A DNA stretch of 64,000 nucleotides from Sympetrum striolatum (GCA_947579665.1 OX388351.1:63465005-63529004); one strand, 5' to 3'. Counted from the stretch's first letter, positions 12,896 through 24,086 are shown. Notes: generated by a model not told the origin, from the sequence alone. Numbers and translations: made by a program.

Positions 12896-14222
12896 AGATG
12901 TGTTTCTGATAATAAAAAACACCAGTAAATAAAAGGTCATGATAAAATAATTCATAATTTTCAGAAAAATAAGTAATATTTATCATAGATGAATATCAAA
13001 AGATTTTCAATTCTACATATTGTATTCTTCTCTCCATTCATGAAAGGAAATACTCTCCCAAGAATCTCTCCTCTCCTATTCGTGTTCCTCTTGGCCGATA
13101 TTTGTTGAAAGCAGGTTTCTGCTATTAGAAAAGAACAACAGAAAATAAAGGTTATCATAAAATAATTCATAATTTTCAGAAAAATAAGCAATATTTAGCA
13201 TAGATGAATATCTAAAGATTTTAAATTATAAATATTGTTCTCTTCTCTCCATCCATGACAGGAATTACTCTCCTAAGTATCTCTTATATCCTATTCTCGT
13301 TCCTCTTGGATGATATTTGTTCAAAGCGTGTTTCTCCTAATAGAAAAAAACACCAGTAAATAAAGGGTAATGATAAAATTATTCATAATTTTCAGAAAAA
13401 TTAGTAATATTTAACTTAGATGAATATCAAAAGATTTTCAATTATACTTATTGTATTCTTCTGTCCATCCATGAAAGAAATTACTCTCCTAAGAATCTCT
13501 CCTCTCCTATTCTTGTTCCTCTTGGCCGAGATTCGTTCAAAGCGTGTTTCTTCTAATAAAAAAACAGTAAATAAAATGAAATGATGAAAAAACTTATGTT
13601 TTCAGAAAAAAAATCAAATTTAGCATAGATGAATATCAAAAGATATCTAATTATACATATTGTATTCTTCTCTCCATTCATGAAATGAATAACTCTCCTA
13701 AGAATCTCTCCTCTCCTATTCTTGTTCCTCTTGGCCGAGATTTGTTCAAAGCGTGTTACTGCTAATAAAAAAAAAACAGTAAATAAAATGTAATGATAAA
13801 AAAAATTCATAATTTTCAGAAAAATAAGCAATATTTAGCATAGATGAATATCAAAAGATTTTCAATTACACTTATTGTCTTCTTCACTCCTTCCATGAAA
13901 GGAATTACTCTCCTAAGAATCTCACCTCTCCTATTCCATTTCCTCTTGGCCGATATTTGTTGAAAGCGTGTTTCTGCTAAGAGAAAAACAAAATAAAAGT
14001 AAATATAAGGTATGATAAAAAAATTCATAATTTTGAGAAAAATATACAATATTGCATAGACGAATATCAAAAAAATTTCAATTATACTTATTCTATTCTT
14101 CTCTCCATCCATGAAAGGAATTACTCTCCTAAGTATTTCTCCTCACCTATTCTCGTACTTTTTGGCAGATATTTGTTAAATGGGTGTTTCTGCTAATAGA
14201 AAAAAACACCAGTAAATATAAG
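12896..14222. repeat. ~215-bp tandem array, six units plus partial
   Basis: Units restart at an ACCAGTAAATAAA-type word near 12910, 13130, 13346, 13560, 13772, 13985 and 14203, with spacing of about 211-219 bp. Each unit also contains TTCATAATTTTCAGAAAAAT, a GATGAATATCAAAAGATTTT word, TTCTCTCCATCCATGAAAGG and CTCCTCTCCTATTC. The units are clearly related but carry many substitutions and short indels, so the array is old. Similar minus-strand open frames recur because the period is close to a multiple of three. They are not treated as genes. Confidence 0.9.
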
Positions 14223-14549
14223 TTCATCACTGGCATGCACTGGTCATCCCCTTGCGGCCAAATGAGTTGAATATTTCCGGCACATGCAATCCATTATATC
14301 AACTACTACTACTTTGATGTAGTTTTGAAACAAAACTGTATCCGGTTTCTTTTTCTGAGTCAGAAATCATCACGTCCTGATGCATTGTACTTATTAAAAG
14401 GAAATTTTTATATTTTTTGCTTGGTAATTTGTCAAGCTATGACCTAGTTTATTTTTATAAACTCTAGTTGAGTAAATTCCATCGCTGTGTTGAACCGAAG
14501 GAGGCATTTCTCTTCTTTTTATTCCTATCGTTCCAACCAATGAGATTTA

Positions 14550-14905
14550 GTTCTTTTTAAGTTTTTCAGCGAGGCTGATTGAAGAGAAGTAATTGTTGCA
14601 AGTTGTGTTTATACCGTAGTTTTAGAACGACTCTGCCAACCATAGCACAACATATTCTCCAAGTGACTGCCATGATCCCCTTGCATCATCTTCCCACAAT
14701 ACGGAAATGCATTTAGGCAATATTTAGACTTCACGTCTTTTAATACACAGTACTTGATCCCAAACATATCTTGCTTATTCGGCATGTATTGGATGAATGG
14801 GCATCGGCACTTCGTAGGATATAATTGTTCATCGGCCGTAACACTCTCGTCATGGTTGTAGCAGGCTCGGGAGTTACTTATAAAGGTATTCGGGGAGAAA
14901 ACGAA
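14550..14905 (-). pseudogene. piggyBac-family transposase fragment, copy 1
   Basis: The minus-strand translation contains SRACYNHDESVTADEQLYP, then RCPFIQYMPNK and FGIKYCVLKDVKSKY. These match the piggyBac DDE transposase block around the first catalytic aspartate (here the D of ADEQL) and the conserved RCPFRQYMPNKPDKFG stretch. A one-base loss after the YCGK segment shifts the frame; beyond it SLGEYVV and a decayed tail continue in another frame. Only about 110 codons of an expected 500-600 remain and no terminal repeats adjoin it. It is the left part of a composite repeat whose second copy starts at 17238. Confidence 0.8.
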
Positions 14906-15787
14906 CCTAGTAAAACGTAAGGGGGTCTACCCATATGATTACAAAAACTAAAACGAGAAACTTGAGGAAACATCGCTTCCGGAGAGGGGAAATTTCTGCA
15001 AAAGATTACCGCACATTTTTTGCGTGTTTGTAGTCTTTCTCAGACGCATGCTCGTCCGCTAATCGGTTGTAAATAAAATCTGTGTTCGCATATTTCCAAT
15101 ATCGTAACAAAGAGCTACTGAATAAATAAATTTGAATAATATTCTTTTGGAATTTAGTAACCCTGCTTCGTGAAGTTGTTAGGCTGGATATAGGTTCAGA
15201 ATGGTTAATTAATAACAAAAAGTTATAATATCAGTTGTAGTACCCAAGTTTAACAAGATTCAAAAACATAATTGTAAATTATACTTTTACAGGTTAGTGA
15301 CAGTGATAAGGATTAATTTTACAATAATGCAAATATAACTAATCGTATGTCATGTTCGAAAACTGCTTACCTGGATGTCTCATAAAAAAATCGAAAAATT
15401 ATTTATGCGTTATATTTTGACTTTTTTCAAAGGGACTGAAATTCATTTTCATTATTATCCTGCTGCATTTGATACATAGAGTGACTTCGTTATTAAAAAT
15501 CATTATAATAAACCCTATTTACATACTCCAAAAGTTTGAAACCGTTAGGTTACTTATAAATACGAAAAATATCAAGGTTAATGCTATATTAGTATATAAA
15601 TGTGTAAACATTTTTTAATTATTATAATTAGAAAAAGATATTTGCTTAAAAAGTTAAAATTTATATTTTTAACCCGCCTTCCTAAGTAAAGTAGAATTTT
15701 TTCATAAATATAGTATTAGTAGGATACTGAATTACATCTCAACTTATGGTAATGTAACAGTTTACTCAAGGACATTTTATTTTTCAG
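14906..15787. repeat. Intron-like spacer of composite repeat, copy 1
   Basis: This AT-rich segment is conserved in order and sequence with 17606-18437 (direct) and 23046-23677 (inverted). It ends in a TATTTTTCAG splice-acceptor-like word immediately before the coding minisatellite in all three copies. No open frame of note lies inside. Confidence 0.7.
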
Positions 15788-16026
15788 TTACAAAAAGTTC
15801 TCATTTTTCTGGAGATGCAGCATTCATGTCAATGTTTAATAACGATAGTAATAATATTCCTCAACAAATGGCATTATTGACAAAAGTTCAAATTTCCCTC
15901 AATAGATTGCACTAGTGTCAAAGTTTGTTAACAAAAGTTCCTATTTCCCTCATGAGATGGCACCAGTGTCGAAGTTTATACCCAAAAGTTCCAATTTTCC
16001 TCCAGAGATGGCACTAGTGTCAAAGG
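15788..16026 (+). pseudogene. 51-bp coding minisatellite, copy 1 (broken)
   Basis: After a TTATTTTTCAG acceptor the sequence encodes KSSHFSGDAAFMSMF and then repeats of the SNFPQEMALVSKFVNKS type, 17 residues per 51-bp unit. In this copy the frame is lost near 15895, so later units are read in other frames. The unit PQEMAPVSKF/PPEMA is still visible at the end. The intact-frame versions are at 18535-18750 and 22684-23004. The parent protein is not recognised. Confidence 0.6.
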
Positions 16027-17050
16027 TAATTATATAGTACATTCGCTAAAAGTATCCCTTTTCGTTTGTTTTTTCAATTTTAACTCATTCAAACAAGGAT
16101 GTTAAAGAAAAAATTGAGGATAATGATTGTAATTTCTCCATAATTATATCTTTTCTGTTCTTTTTGTGATATTATCTCGTGCAAACGAGGTTAATAAAGG
16201 CAAAATAGATCAAATAATTTTTGAAATTTCCCTAATTTTATCCCTTTTCGTATTTTTAATATTATTTCGTTCAAACGAAAATATTAAATGCAAAATGTAG
16301 AATTATTATTGAAATTTCGTAAAAATTATCCCTTTTCGTTCCTTTTTTCTATATTATTTCGTTCAAACGATAATATTAAATGCAAAATATAGAATAATTA
16401 TTGAAATTTCACAAAAATTATCCCTTTTCGTAGCTTATTACGTTATTATCACACAAAATGAGGAAATTAAAGGCAATTTAGAATATAATTATTGAAATTT
16501 AGCTATAGTATCCCTTTTTGTTTTTTTACGATAAAATGTAGTTCAAACGAGAATAATACAGGGATTTATTCATATTTCACTTTCATTTTTAGTTTATTCC
16601 ATATAAGCTCGTTCAAACGAGGAAAATAAAGGCACAATAATAATAAAGGCAAAAGAGAAGATAATGACTAAAACTTCGATATAATTTTCCCTTTGTGATT
16701 CTTTTTACGATATAATCTCAAACAGACGACGATAATAAATCCAAAATAGGGAATAATGATTGAAATTTCGCTAAGATTACACCTTTTCGTTTCATTTTAC
16801 AATATTATCACAAAAAATGAGGTAATTGAAGGCATACATAAGGAAAAAAATTGACATTTTGCTATAATGAAACCCATTTCGTTTTTTTCTATATTATCTC
16901 TGCGATATAACAATAAAAAAGTGTAATGCTATAATCAATGTAATATTTCGCTAAAGTTTCCCTTTTCGGTGTGTTTTTATAAATTTCGAAAGAAATAACA
17001 AAAATAAACGCAATATAGAGGAAAAAATATAAACAATATATAAAAAATTC
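16027..17050. repeat. ~92-bp satellite array in composite repeat, copy 1
   Basis: About eleven diverged units repeat the order ATCCCTTTTCGTTTCTTTTT, ACGATATTATCTCGTTC, AAACGAGGATAATAAAGGC, AAAATAGAGGATAATTATTG and AAATTTCGCTAAAATT. Each unit has a dyad, CTCGTTCAAACGAG. Spacing varies slightly from indels. The same satellite occupies 18751-20028 and 20445-21420 and, inverted, 21470-22680. Confidence 0.85.
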
Positions 17051-17190
17051 TCCTCTTTCATCTAACCTGTAAAGCAAAGCTCTATCTATAATGAGGTTCC
17101 AATAATGTCCTATACAACTCTTTGAATTTACTCCTCCCGACTGAGTTCACGCCCAGTGTTTTCTTTGAATAGAACCCAGCTATTTATTGA
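17045..17190 (-). repeat. Border segment of composite repeat
   Basis: This ~145-bp segment contains CATCTAACCTGTAAAG, CTCTATCTATAATGAGG and GAACCCAGCTATTTATTG. It recurs in inverted orientation at 43765-43920. A shorter part (TTACTTTACAGGTTAGATGG) closes the inverted copy near 21442. It therefore marks one end of the repeat family. Confidence 0.7.
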
Positions 17191-17247
17191 AGCCAGGTGC
17201 AATATGTTTTACATGTACATGCAATGGCCATCTCCTAAGATTTAGTT

Positions 17248-17605
17248 TTTTTTTAGTTTTTCAGCGAGGCTGATTGAAGAGAAGGAATTGTTGCAAGTTA
17301 TATTTATACCGTAGTTTTTGAACGGCTCTGCCAACGATCGCACAACATATTCTCAAAAAGACTGCCTTGATCCCCTTGCATCATCTTTCCCACAGTAAGG
17401 AGATGCATTTAGGCAATATTTAGACTTCACGTCTGTTAATACACAATACTTGATCCCAAACATATCTGGCTTATTCGGCATGTATTGGATGAATGGGCAT
17501 CGGCACTTCGTAGGATATAATTGTTCATCGGCGGTAACACTCTCGTCATGGTTGTAGCAGGCTCGGGAGTTACTTATAAAGTTATTCGGTGATAAAAGAA
17601 CCTAG
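17248..17605 (-). pseudogene. piggyBac-family transposase fragment, copy 2
   Basis: This is a second copy of the fragment at 14550-14905. It retains SVTADEQLYPTKC and the RCPF...MPNK block. It keeps the frame through YCGKDDARGSRQSF and then meets a stop where SLGEYVV is expected. Past the stop come RSLAEPFKNYGINITCNNSF and SSISLAEKLKK. In piggyBac transposases this region is ITCDNWFTS-like, and the D is the second catalytic residue; here it is N. The protein would be inactive even without the stop. The two copies carry different lesions, so they diverged after duplication of a sequence that was intact or less damaged. Confidence 0.8.
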
Positions 17606-18437
17606 TCACACGTAAGGGGGTCTACCCATATGATAGCCAAAACTCAACGAGAAACTTAAGGAAACATCACTTCCGGAGAGGGGAAATTTCTACAAAAGAT
17701 TACCGCACATTTTTTTGGGTAAAATAAAATCTGTGTTTTCAAATTTCCAATATTGTAACAAAGAGCAACTCAATATATATATTTGAATAATTTTCTTTTG
17801 GAATTAAGTAACCAAGCTTCGTGAAGTTGTTAGGCTGGATATAAGTTAATAATGGTGTATTAATAACAAAAAAATATAATATCATTTGTAGGACCCAAGT
17901 TTAACACGATTCAAAAACATAATTTTAAATTATACTTTTGCAGGTTGGTGACAGTGATAAGGATTAATTTTACATTAATGCAAATATAATTAATCGTATG
18001 TCATGTTCGAAAACTGCTTACCTGGAAGTCTCATAAAAAAATCGAAAAATTATTTATGCGCTATATTTTGACTTTTTTTCAAAGTGACTGGAATTAATTT
18101 TCAATATTTTCCTACGGCTTTTGATACATAGAGTGACTTCGTTATTAAAAATCAATATTATAAACCCTTTTTACGTACTCCAAAAGTTTGTAACTGTTAC
18201 GTTACTTATAAATATGAAAAATATCAAAGTTAATGAATTATTGGTATATAAATGTGTAAACATTTTTTATTATTATAATTAGAAAACGTTATTTGGTTAA
18301 AAAAGTTAACATTTATTTTTTTACCCGCCTTCCTAGGTATTGTTGACTCTTGCTAAATATAGTATAAGTATGATACTGAATTATATCTCAACTTATGCTA
18401 ATGTTACAGTTTAATTAGGGATATCTTCATTTTTCAG
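17606..18437. repeat. Intron-like spacer of composite repeat, copy 2
   Basis: It is homologous to 14906-15787 along most of its length and includes TTCGTGAAGTTGTTAGGCTG and CATGTTCGAAAACTGCTTAC. It ends in CATTTTTCAG directly before the coding minisatellite. Confidence 0.7.
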
Positions 18438-18750
18438 TTAAAAAAAGTTCACATTTTTCTGGAGATGCAGCATTAATGTCAAAGTTAAATAACGAAAGTA
18501 ACAATTTTCCTCAGCAGATGGCATTAGAGTCGAAGTGTATATACCAAAGTTTCAATTTTCCTCAAGAGATGGCATTAGTGGCGAAGTTATAAGCCAAAAT
18601 TCCAATTTCCCACAAGAGATGGCATTAGTGGCGAAGTTTGTAAACAAAAGTTCCTATTCCCCTCAAGAGATGGCACCAGTGTCGAAGTTTATACCCAAAA
18701 GTTCCAATTTTCCCCCAGAGATGGCAATAGTGTCGAAGTTCATTACATAG
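18438..18750 (+). pseudogene. 51-bp coding minisatellite, copy 2
   Basis: Following the acceptor-like CAG at 18435-18437 the frame encodes KSSHFSGDAALMSKLNNES and then 17-residue repeats. A stop after the third unit (near 18590) breaks it. The open frame from 18535 continues in register with SQNSNFPQEMALVAKF, VNKSSYSPQEMAPVSKF and IPKSSNFPPEMAIVSKFIT to a TAG at 18750. The same closing pattern, SKFI followed by a stop, is shared by all three copies. This suggests an ancestral terminal exon whose product was a low-complexity repeat protein. No known domain is recognised. Confidence 0.6.
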
Positions 18751-20028
18751 TGCATTCACTAAAACTATCCCTTTTCGTTTGTTTTCTCAATTTCATCTTG
18801 TTCAAACGAGGATGTTAAAGGAAAAATAGAGGATAATGATTGTGATTTCTCCAAAATTATATGTTTTCTTATCTTTTTACTTTATTATCTCTTGCGAACG
18901 AGGGTAATAAAGGAAAAAAAGATATAATTATTATTGAAATTTCTCTAAAATAATCCCTTTTCGTAGCTTTTTACGATATTACCAAACAAAATGAGGAAAT
19001 TGATGGTAAAATAGATGATAATCATTTATATTTCGCTAAAATTATCCCTATCGCTTCATTGTTTTGAATATTATCTCGTTGAAGCTAGGATAATAATTGC
19101 AAAATAGATAGGAATTATTGAAATTTCCCAAAAATTATCTTTTTTGATATATATTTTAATATAATTTCGTTCAAACGAGAATAGTAAAGGCAAAATAGAA
19201 TATCATTGTTGAAATTTAGCTAAAATATCCGTATTCGTTTTTTTTACGACATAATGTAGTTTAAACGAGGATATTACAGGCAAAATAGAGGGAAATTATT
19301 CTTACTTCGCTTTCATACTTTGTTTATTCCATATTAGCTCGTTCAAACGAGAAAAATAAAGGCAAAAGAGAAGATAATGATTTAAATCTCGATATAATTA
19401 TCCCTTCTCGTTTCTTTTTACGATATAATCTCAACCAGACGACGATAATAAATGCAAAATAGAGAATAATTATTGAAATTTCACTAAAATTACCCCTTTT
19501 TGTTGCTTTTTACAATATTATCACACAAAATGAGGTAATTAAAAGCATACTAGAGGAAAAAAATTGAAATTTCGCTATAATGAAACCCATTTCTTTTTTT
19601 TTTCGATATTTTATCTGCGATGTAATGATAAAAAAGCAAAAACTAAAATCAAAGTTATATTTCGCTAAAGTTTCCCTTTTCGGTGTTTCTTTGAGATAAT
19701 TTCGAATAAATTACGAAATTAAACGCAATATAGAGTAAAAAAATAAAAACATCGCTAAATTTAACCTTTCCGTTTCGTTGATTCGTATTCGTATATTTTT
19801 AGATATTATCTTGAATGACTGAGGAAAATAAAGGCAAAATAGAGCTATAAATTTAAACATCGCTAAAATTCCTATTTTTGTGTCTTTTCACTATATGATC
19901 TAGAATACAAACCATAAATAACGCAATATAGGTAAAAAAATGTAATTTTCGAAATATTTTTTGTTTTTTTTTTCGATATTATCTTGAGAAAATGAGTAAA
20001 ATTAAGGCAAAAAATCATTTATTATAAT
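18751..20028. repeat. ~92-bp satellite array, copy 2 first part
   Basis: Same unit as 16027-17050, with the CTCGTTCAAACGAG dyad and AAAATAGAGGATAATTATTG words recurring at roughly 90-bp intervals. The array is interrupted by the 26-bp minisatellite that begins at 20029. Confidence 0.85.
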
Positions 20029-20444
20029 CTGTAAAGGAAGAAAGTGTTTGAAATGTTTAAAGGAAGATATAGTATGTAATGTGTAAAGGAAGAAAAAGTT
20101 TCTTGTGTGCAAAGGAAGAAATAATTCGTAAGGTGTAAAGGAAGAAATAATTCGTAAGGTGTAAAGGAAGAAACAGTTCGTAATGTGTAAAGGAAGAAAG
20201 AGTTTGTAATGTGTAAAGGAAGAAACACCTTATAATGTGCAAAGGAAGACACACCTAATAATTTGTAAAGGAAGATAAAGTTTCTAATGTTTAAATGAAG
20301 AAAAAATTTGTTATGTGTAAAGGGAGAAATATTTCGTAATGTGTACTGGAAGAAAAAGTTTGTAATGTGCAAAGGAAGAAATCGTTTGCGATATGTTAAG
20401 GAAGAAACGCCTAATACTGTGAAAAGGAGGAAATAGATGATAAT
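20029..20444. repeat. 26-bp minisatellite, about 16 units without indels
   Basis: The unit begins GTGTAAAGGAAGAAA and ends TTCGTAAT or similar. Starts fall at 20029 and 20419 with 15 full 26-bp steps between, so the spacing holds with no net insertion or deletion although bases vary. The long minus-strand open frame across it (20022-20471) exists because 26 is not a multiple of three and the unit happens to lack stops in all three minus-strand frames. It is not considered a gene. Confidence 0.95.
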
Positions 20445-21420
20445 TATTGAAATTTCGGAAACATTTTCCATTTTGGTTTCATTTTTTTAATAATATCTCG
20501 TTAAAAGTTGAATTATAAATGTACAATAGAGGATAATTATTGAAATTTAGCTAAAGTTACCCTATTTTTGTTTCTTTTTATGATATAATCAAGTTCAAAC
20601 GAGGATAATAATGGCAAAGGAGAGGATAATTATTAAAAAGTCACTAAAATTAAAAATTTTCGTTGGTTATCTCAATATTAACTCGTTCGACCGAGGATGA
20701 TAAAGGCAAAATAGAGGATAATGATTGAAATTTCGCTAAAATTATGCCTTTTCGTTTCTTTTTACGATATTATGTCGTTCAAACAAGGATAATAAATGCA
20801 AAATAGATGATAATTATTGAAATTTCACTAATTTATCCATTTTTGTTCCTTTTTTCATTATTATCTCGTCCGATCGAGGACAATAAAGGCAAAATAGAAT
20901 ATAATTATTGAATTTAGCTAAAATTATGCATTTTTGTTTCCTTTTACGATATAATGTCGTTAAAACGAGAATAATAATGGGAAATAAGAGGTTTATTTAT
21001 TGATATTTCGAAAAAATTATTCCCTTTTACTATTATAACTAGTTCCAACGAGTATAATAAATGCAAAATAGAGGTTAATTATTGAAATTTCGCTAAATTT
21101 ATCGCTTCTCGTTATTTTTTCAAAACTAACTCGTCAAAAATTGGATTATAAAGACAGAATAGAGTGTAAATATTGAAATTTAGCAAAATTTCCCACTTTC
21201 GTTACTTTTTACGATATAATCACGTTCAAACGAGGATATAATGTCAAAGGTGAGAATAATTATTAAAAAATCGCTAAAAGTATCCCATTTCGTTGGTTTT
21301 TTCAATATTAACTCGTTCGAACGAAGATGTTAAAGGCAAAATAGAGGATAATAATTGACAAATAATAAAACAATCCCATTTCGTTGCTTTTTTATTAATT
21401 TTCATTATTTTCCTATGGCA
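20445..21420. repeat. ~92-bp satellite array, copy 2 second part
   Basis: Continuation of the satellite after the 26-bp array, in the same orientation. Units such as ACGAGGATAATAAAGGCAAA remain visible to about 21380, where the sequence changes to the border segment. Confidence 0.8.
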
Positions 21421-21436
21421 ATTAAATTGCAATTGG

Positions 21437-22680
21437 ATGGCTAATTTACTTTACAGGTTAGATGGAAGTGGAGACTTTTAATATTTTAAAATTTTGTTTA
21501 TATTTTTTCCTCTATATTGCGTTTATTTTCGTAATTTCTTTCGAAATTATTTTAAAAAAAACGAAAAGGGAAACTTTAGCGAAATATTATTTTGATTTTA
21601 GCTTTTGCCTTTTTATCATTATATTGCAGAGATAATATCAAAAAAAAAACGAAATGGGTTTCATTATAGCGAATTGTCAAATTGTTTCCTTTAGAATGCC
21701 TTTAAGTGCCTCATTTTGTGTGATAATATTGTAAAAAAAACGGAATGGGGTAATTTTAGCGATATTTCAATAATTATTCTCTATTTTGCAATTTATTATC
21801 CTCGTCTGGTTGAGATTATATCGTAGAAAGAAACGAATAGGAATAATTATATTGAAATTTTAATCATTTTCTTCTCTTTTGATTTTATTATTATTTTTCC
21901 TTTATTTTCCTCGTTTGAGCGAGCTAATATGGAATAAACTAAATATGAAAGCGAAATATGAATAATTTCCCTGTATTATCCTCGTTTGAACTACATTATA
22001 TCGTAAAAAAACTAAAAGGGATATTTTAGCTAAATTTCAATAATCATATTCTATTTTGCCTGTATTATCCTCGATTGAAGTACATTATATCGTAAAAAAA
22101 ACAAAAAGGGGTATTGTAGCTAAATTTCAATAATCATATTCTATATATCGCCTTTACTATCCTCGTTTGAACGATATTATATGTAAAAAATATATCGGAA
22201 AAGGAAAATTTTTGCGAAATTTCAATAATTAATATCTATGTTGCCATTATTATCCTAGTTTGAACAAGATAATATTGAAAACAATGAAACGATACGAGTA
22301 ATTTTAGCAAAATCGCAATAATTATCATCTATTTTGCCTTTAATTTCCTCATTTTGTGTGATAATATCGTAAAAAGCTACGAAAAGGGATAATTTTAGCG
22401 AATATCAATAATAATTCTATATTTTGCATTTATTTTTCTCGTTTGAACGAAATAATATAGAATAAAGAAACGTTTAGGGATAATTTTAGAGAAATTTCAA
22501 TAATTATTCTATCTATTTTTCCTTTATTATCCTCGTTCGCACCAGATAATATCGTAAAAAGAAAAGAAAAGATATAATTTTGGAGAAATTACAGTCATTG
22601 TCCTCCATTTTGCCTTTCACATCCTCGTTTGAATGAGTTAAAATTGAAAAAATAAACGAAAAGGGATAGTTTTAGCGAAT
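21437..22680. repeat. Inverted ~92-bp satellite array, copy 3
   Basis: Starts with the border word TTACAGGTTAGATGGAAG. It then carries the satellite in reverse orientation (TTTTGCCTTTATTATCCTCG, GTTTGAACGA, GAAACGAAAAGGGATAATTT). With 18751-21420 it makes a head-to-head arrangement around about 21430, so this region can pair over more than 1 kb. Confidence 0.85.
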
Positions 22681-22683
22681 GTA

Positions 22684-23045
22684 CTATATTATGAACTTCG
22701 ACACTATTGACATCTCTGGAGGAAAATTGGAACTTTTGGGTGTAAACTTCGACACTGGTGCCATCTCTTGAGGGACATAGGAACTTTTGTTTACAAACTT
22801 CGAAACTAGTGCCATCTTTTGAGGGAAATTAGAACTTTTGTTTACAAACTTTGAAACTAGTGCCATCTCTTGAGGGAAATTGGTATTTTGGCTTATAAAC
22901 TTCGCCACTAATGCCATCTCTTGAGAAAAATTGGAACTTTGGTTTATAATCTTAGCCACTAATGCCATCTCATGAGGAAAATTTTTAATTTCGTTATTAA
23001 ACATTGCATTAATGCTGCATCTCCAGAAAAATGTGAACTTTTTTA
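22684..23045 (-). pseudogene. 51-bp coding minisatellite, copy 3 (longest open frame)
   Basis: The minus-strand frame from 23004 to 22684 holds six consecutive 17-residue units (NFPHEMALVAKIINQSS, NFSQEMALVAKFISQNT, NFPQEMALVSKFVNKSS and so on), ending SKFII and a stop. Upstream the KSSHFSGDAALM segment is present after a conserved acceptor (CAG at 23047-23049 on the minus strand). A small deletion near 23005 puts it out of frame with the repeats. No cysteine pattern, membrane segment or known domain is seen. Confidence 0.6.
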
Positions 23046-23677
23046 TCTGAAAAATAAAAATATCCCTAAGTAAACTGTAACATTAGCATAAGTTGAGATA
23101 TAATTCAGTATCATACTTATACTATATTTAGCAAAAGTCTACTTTACCTAAGAAGGCGGGTTAAAAAATTAATGTTAACTTTTTTAACCAAATCTCTTTT
23201 TCTAATTATAATAATTGAAAAAATGTTTAAACATTTATATACCAATATTGCATTAACTTTGATATTGTTCTTATTTATGAGTAACCTAACAGTTTCAAAC
23301 TTTTGGAGTATGTAAAAAGGGTTTATTATATTGATTTTTAATAATGAAGTCACTCTATGTTTCAAATGCCGTAGGAAAATAATGAAAATTAATTTCAGTC
23401 CTTTCGAAAAAAAGTCAAAATATAGCGCATAAATAATTTTTCGATTTCTTTATTAAACTTCCAGTGTAGCAGTTTTCGACTATGACATACGATTAGTAAC
23501 ATTTGCATTTATGTAAAATTAATCCTTGTCACTGTCACCAACCTGTAAAAGTATAATTAAAATTATGTATTTGTATCGTGTTAAACTTGGGTCCTTCAAA
23601 TGATATTATAACTTTTTGTTATAAATAAACCATGCTTAACCTATATCCAGCCTAACAACTTCACGAAGCAGGGTTAC
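23046..23677. repeat. Intron-like spacer of composite repeat, copy 3 (inverted)
   Basis: Reverse-complement homologue of 14906-15787 and 17606-18437. It ends abruptly after CTTCACGAAGCAGGGTTACA, where the other copies continue toward the piggyBac fragment, so copy 3 is truncated and lacks the transposase piece. Confidence 0.75.
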
Positions 23678-24086
23678 AGGGTTTCTTGCCGTTGTTCATT
23701 ACTCTTCACAATACAAAAAAAATTCGTTACTATGGGTTTGTTTACATTGCAAACAATGAATTGCAACGCGTCTATCGCTCAGTCTCTTGCTATAGATTAA
23801 GCTCTGGCTGATTGTTATAATTAAAAGGTTTTCTTCTCTGTATTTTTTGCTCCATTTGTCTTCTTTATTAGCTTTCTTTTATGTATATTAATAATTTTTG
23901 CAATCACTGTTACTTTTTAAGTTTTCACTGTTTGAATATGAAGTCTTTATTTTTGTTAATAGTTTGTATCGGTCGTGTGTTATTTTGTTCTTCGTTCGTA
24001 TTTTGATTTCGTTTCCATCGCCGATTATATTGAGTTGGATATATAATCAGTTTTGTGAATCATCCTATATAGGTGCTTGTAGTAGA

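Noticed and set aside
12961..14112. Three similar minus-strand open frames (MLIFLKIMN-type)
   Set aside because: Produced by the ~215-bp tandem array whose period is near a multiple of three. No start or splice context.
20022..20471. 149-codon minus-strand open frame rich in FLPLHITN/SSFTHYELF repeats
   Set aside because: It is entirely made by the 26-bp minisatellite read in successive frames; no independent coding evidence.
12896..21400. Possible CRISPR array because of regularly spaced repeats
   Set aside because: Repeats are contiguous tandem satellites without unique spacers, and the sequence is eukaryotic.
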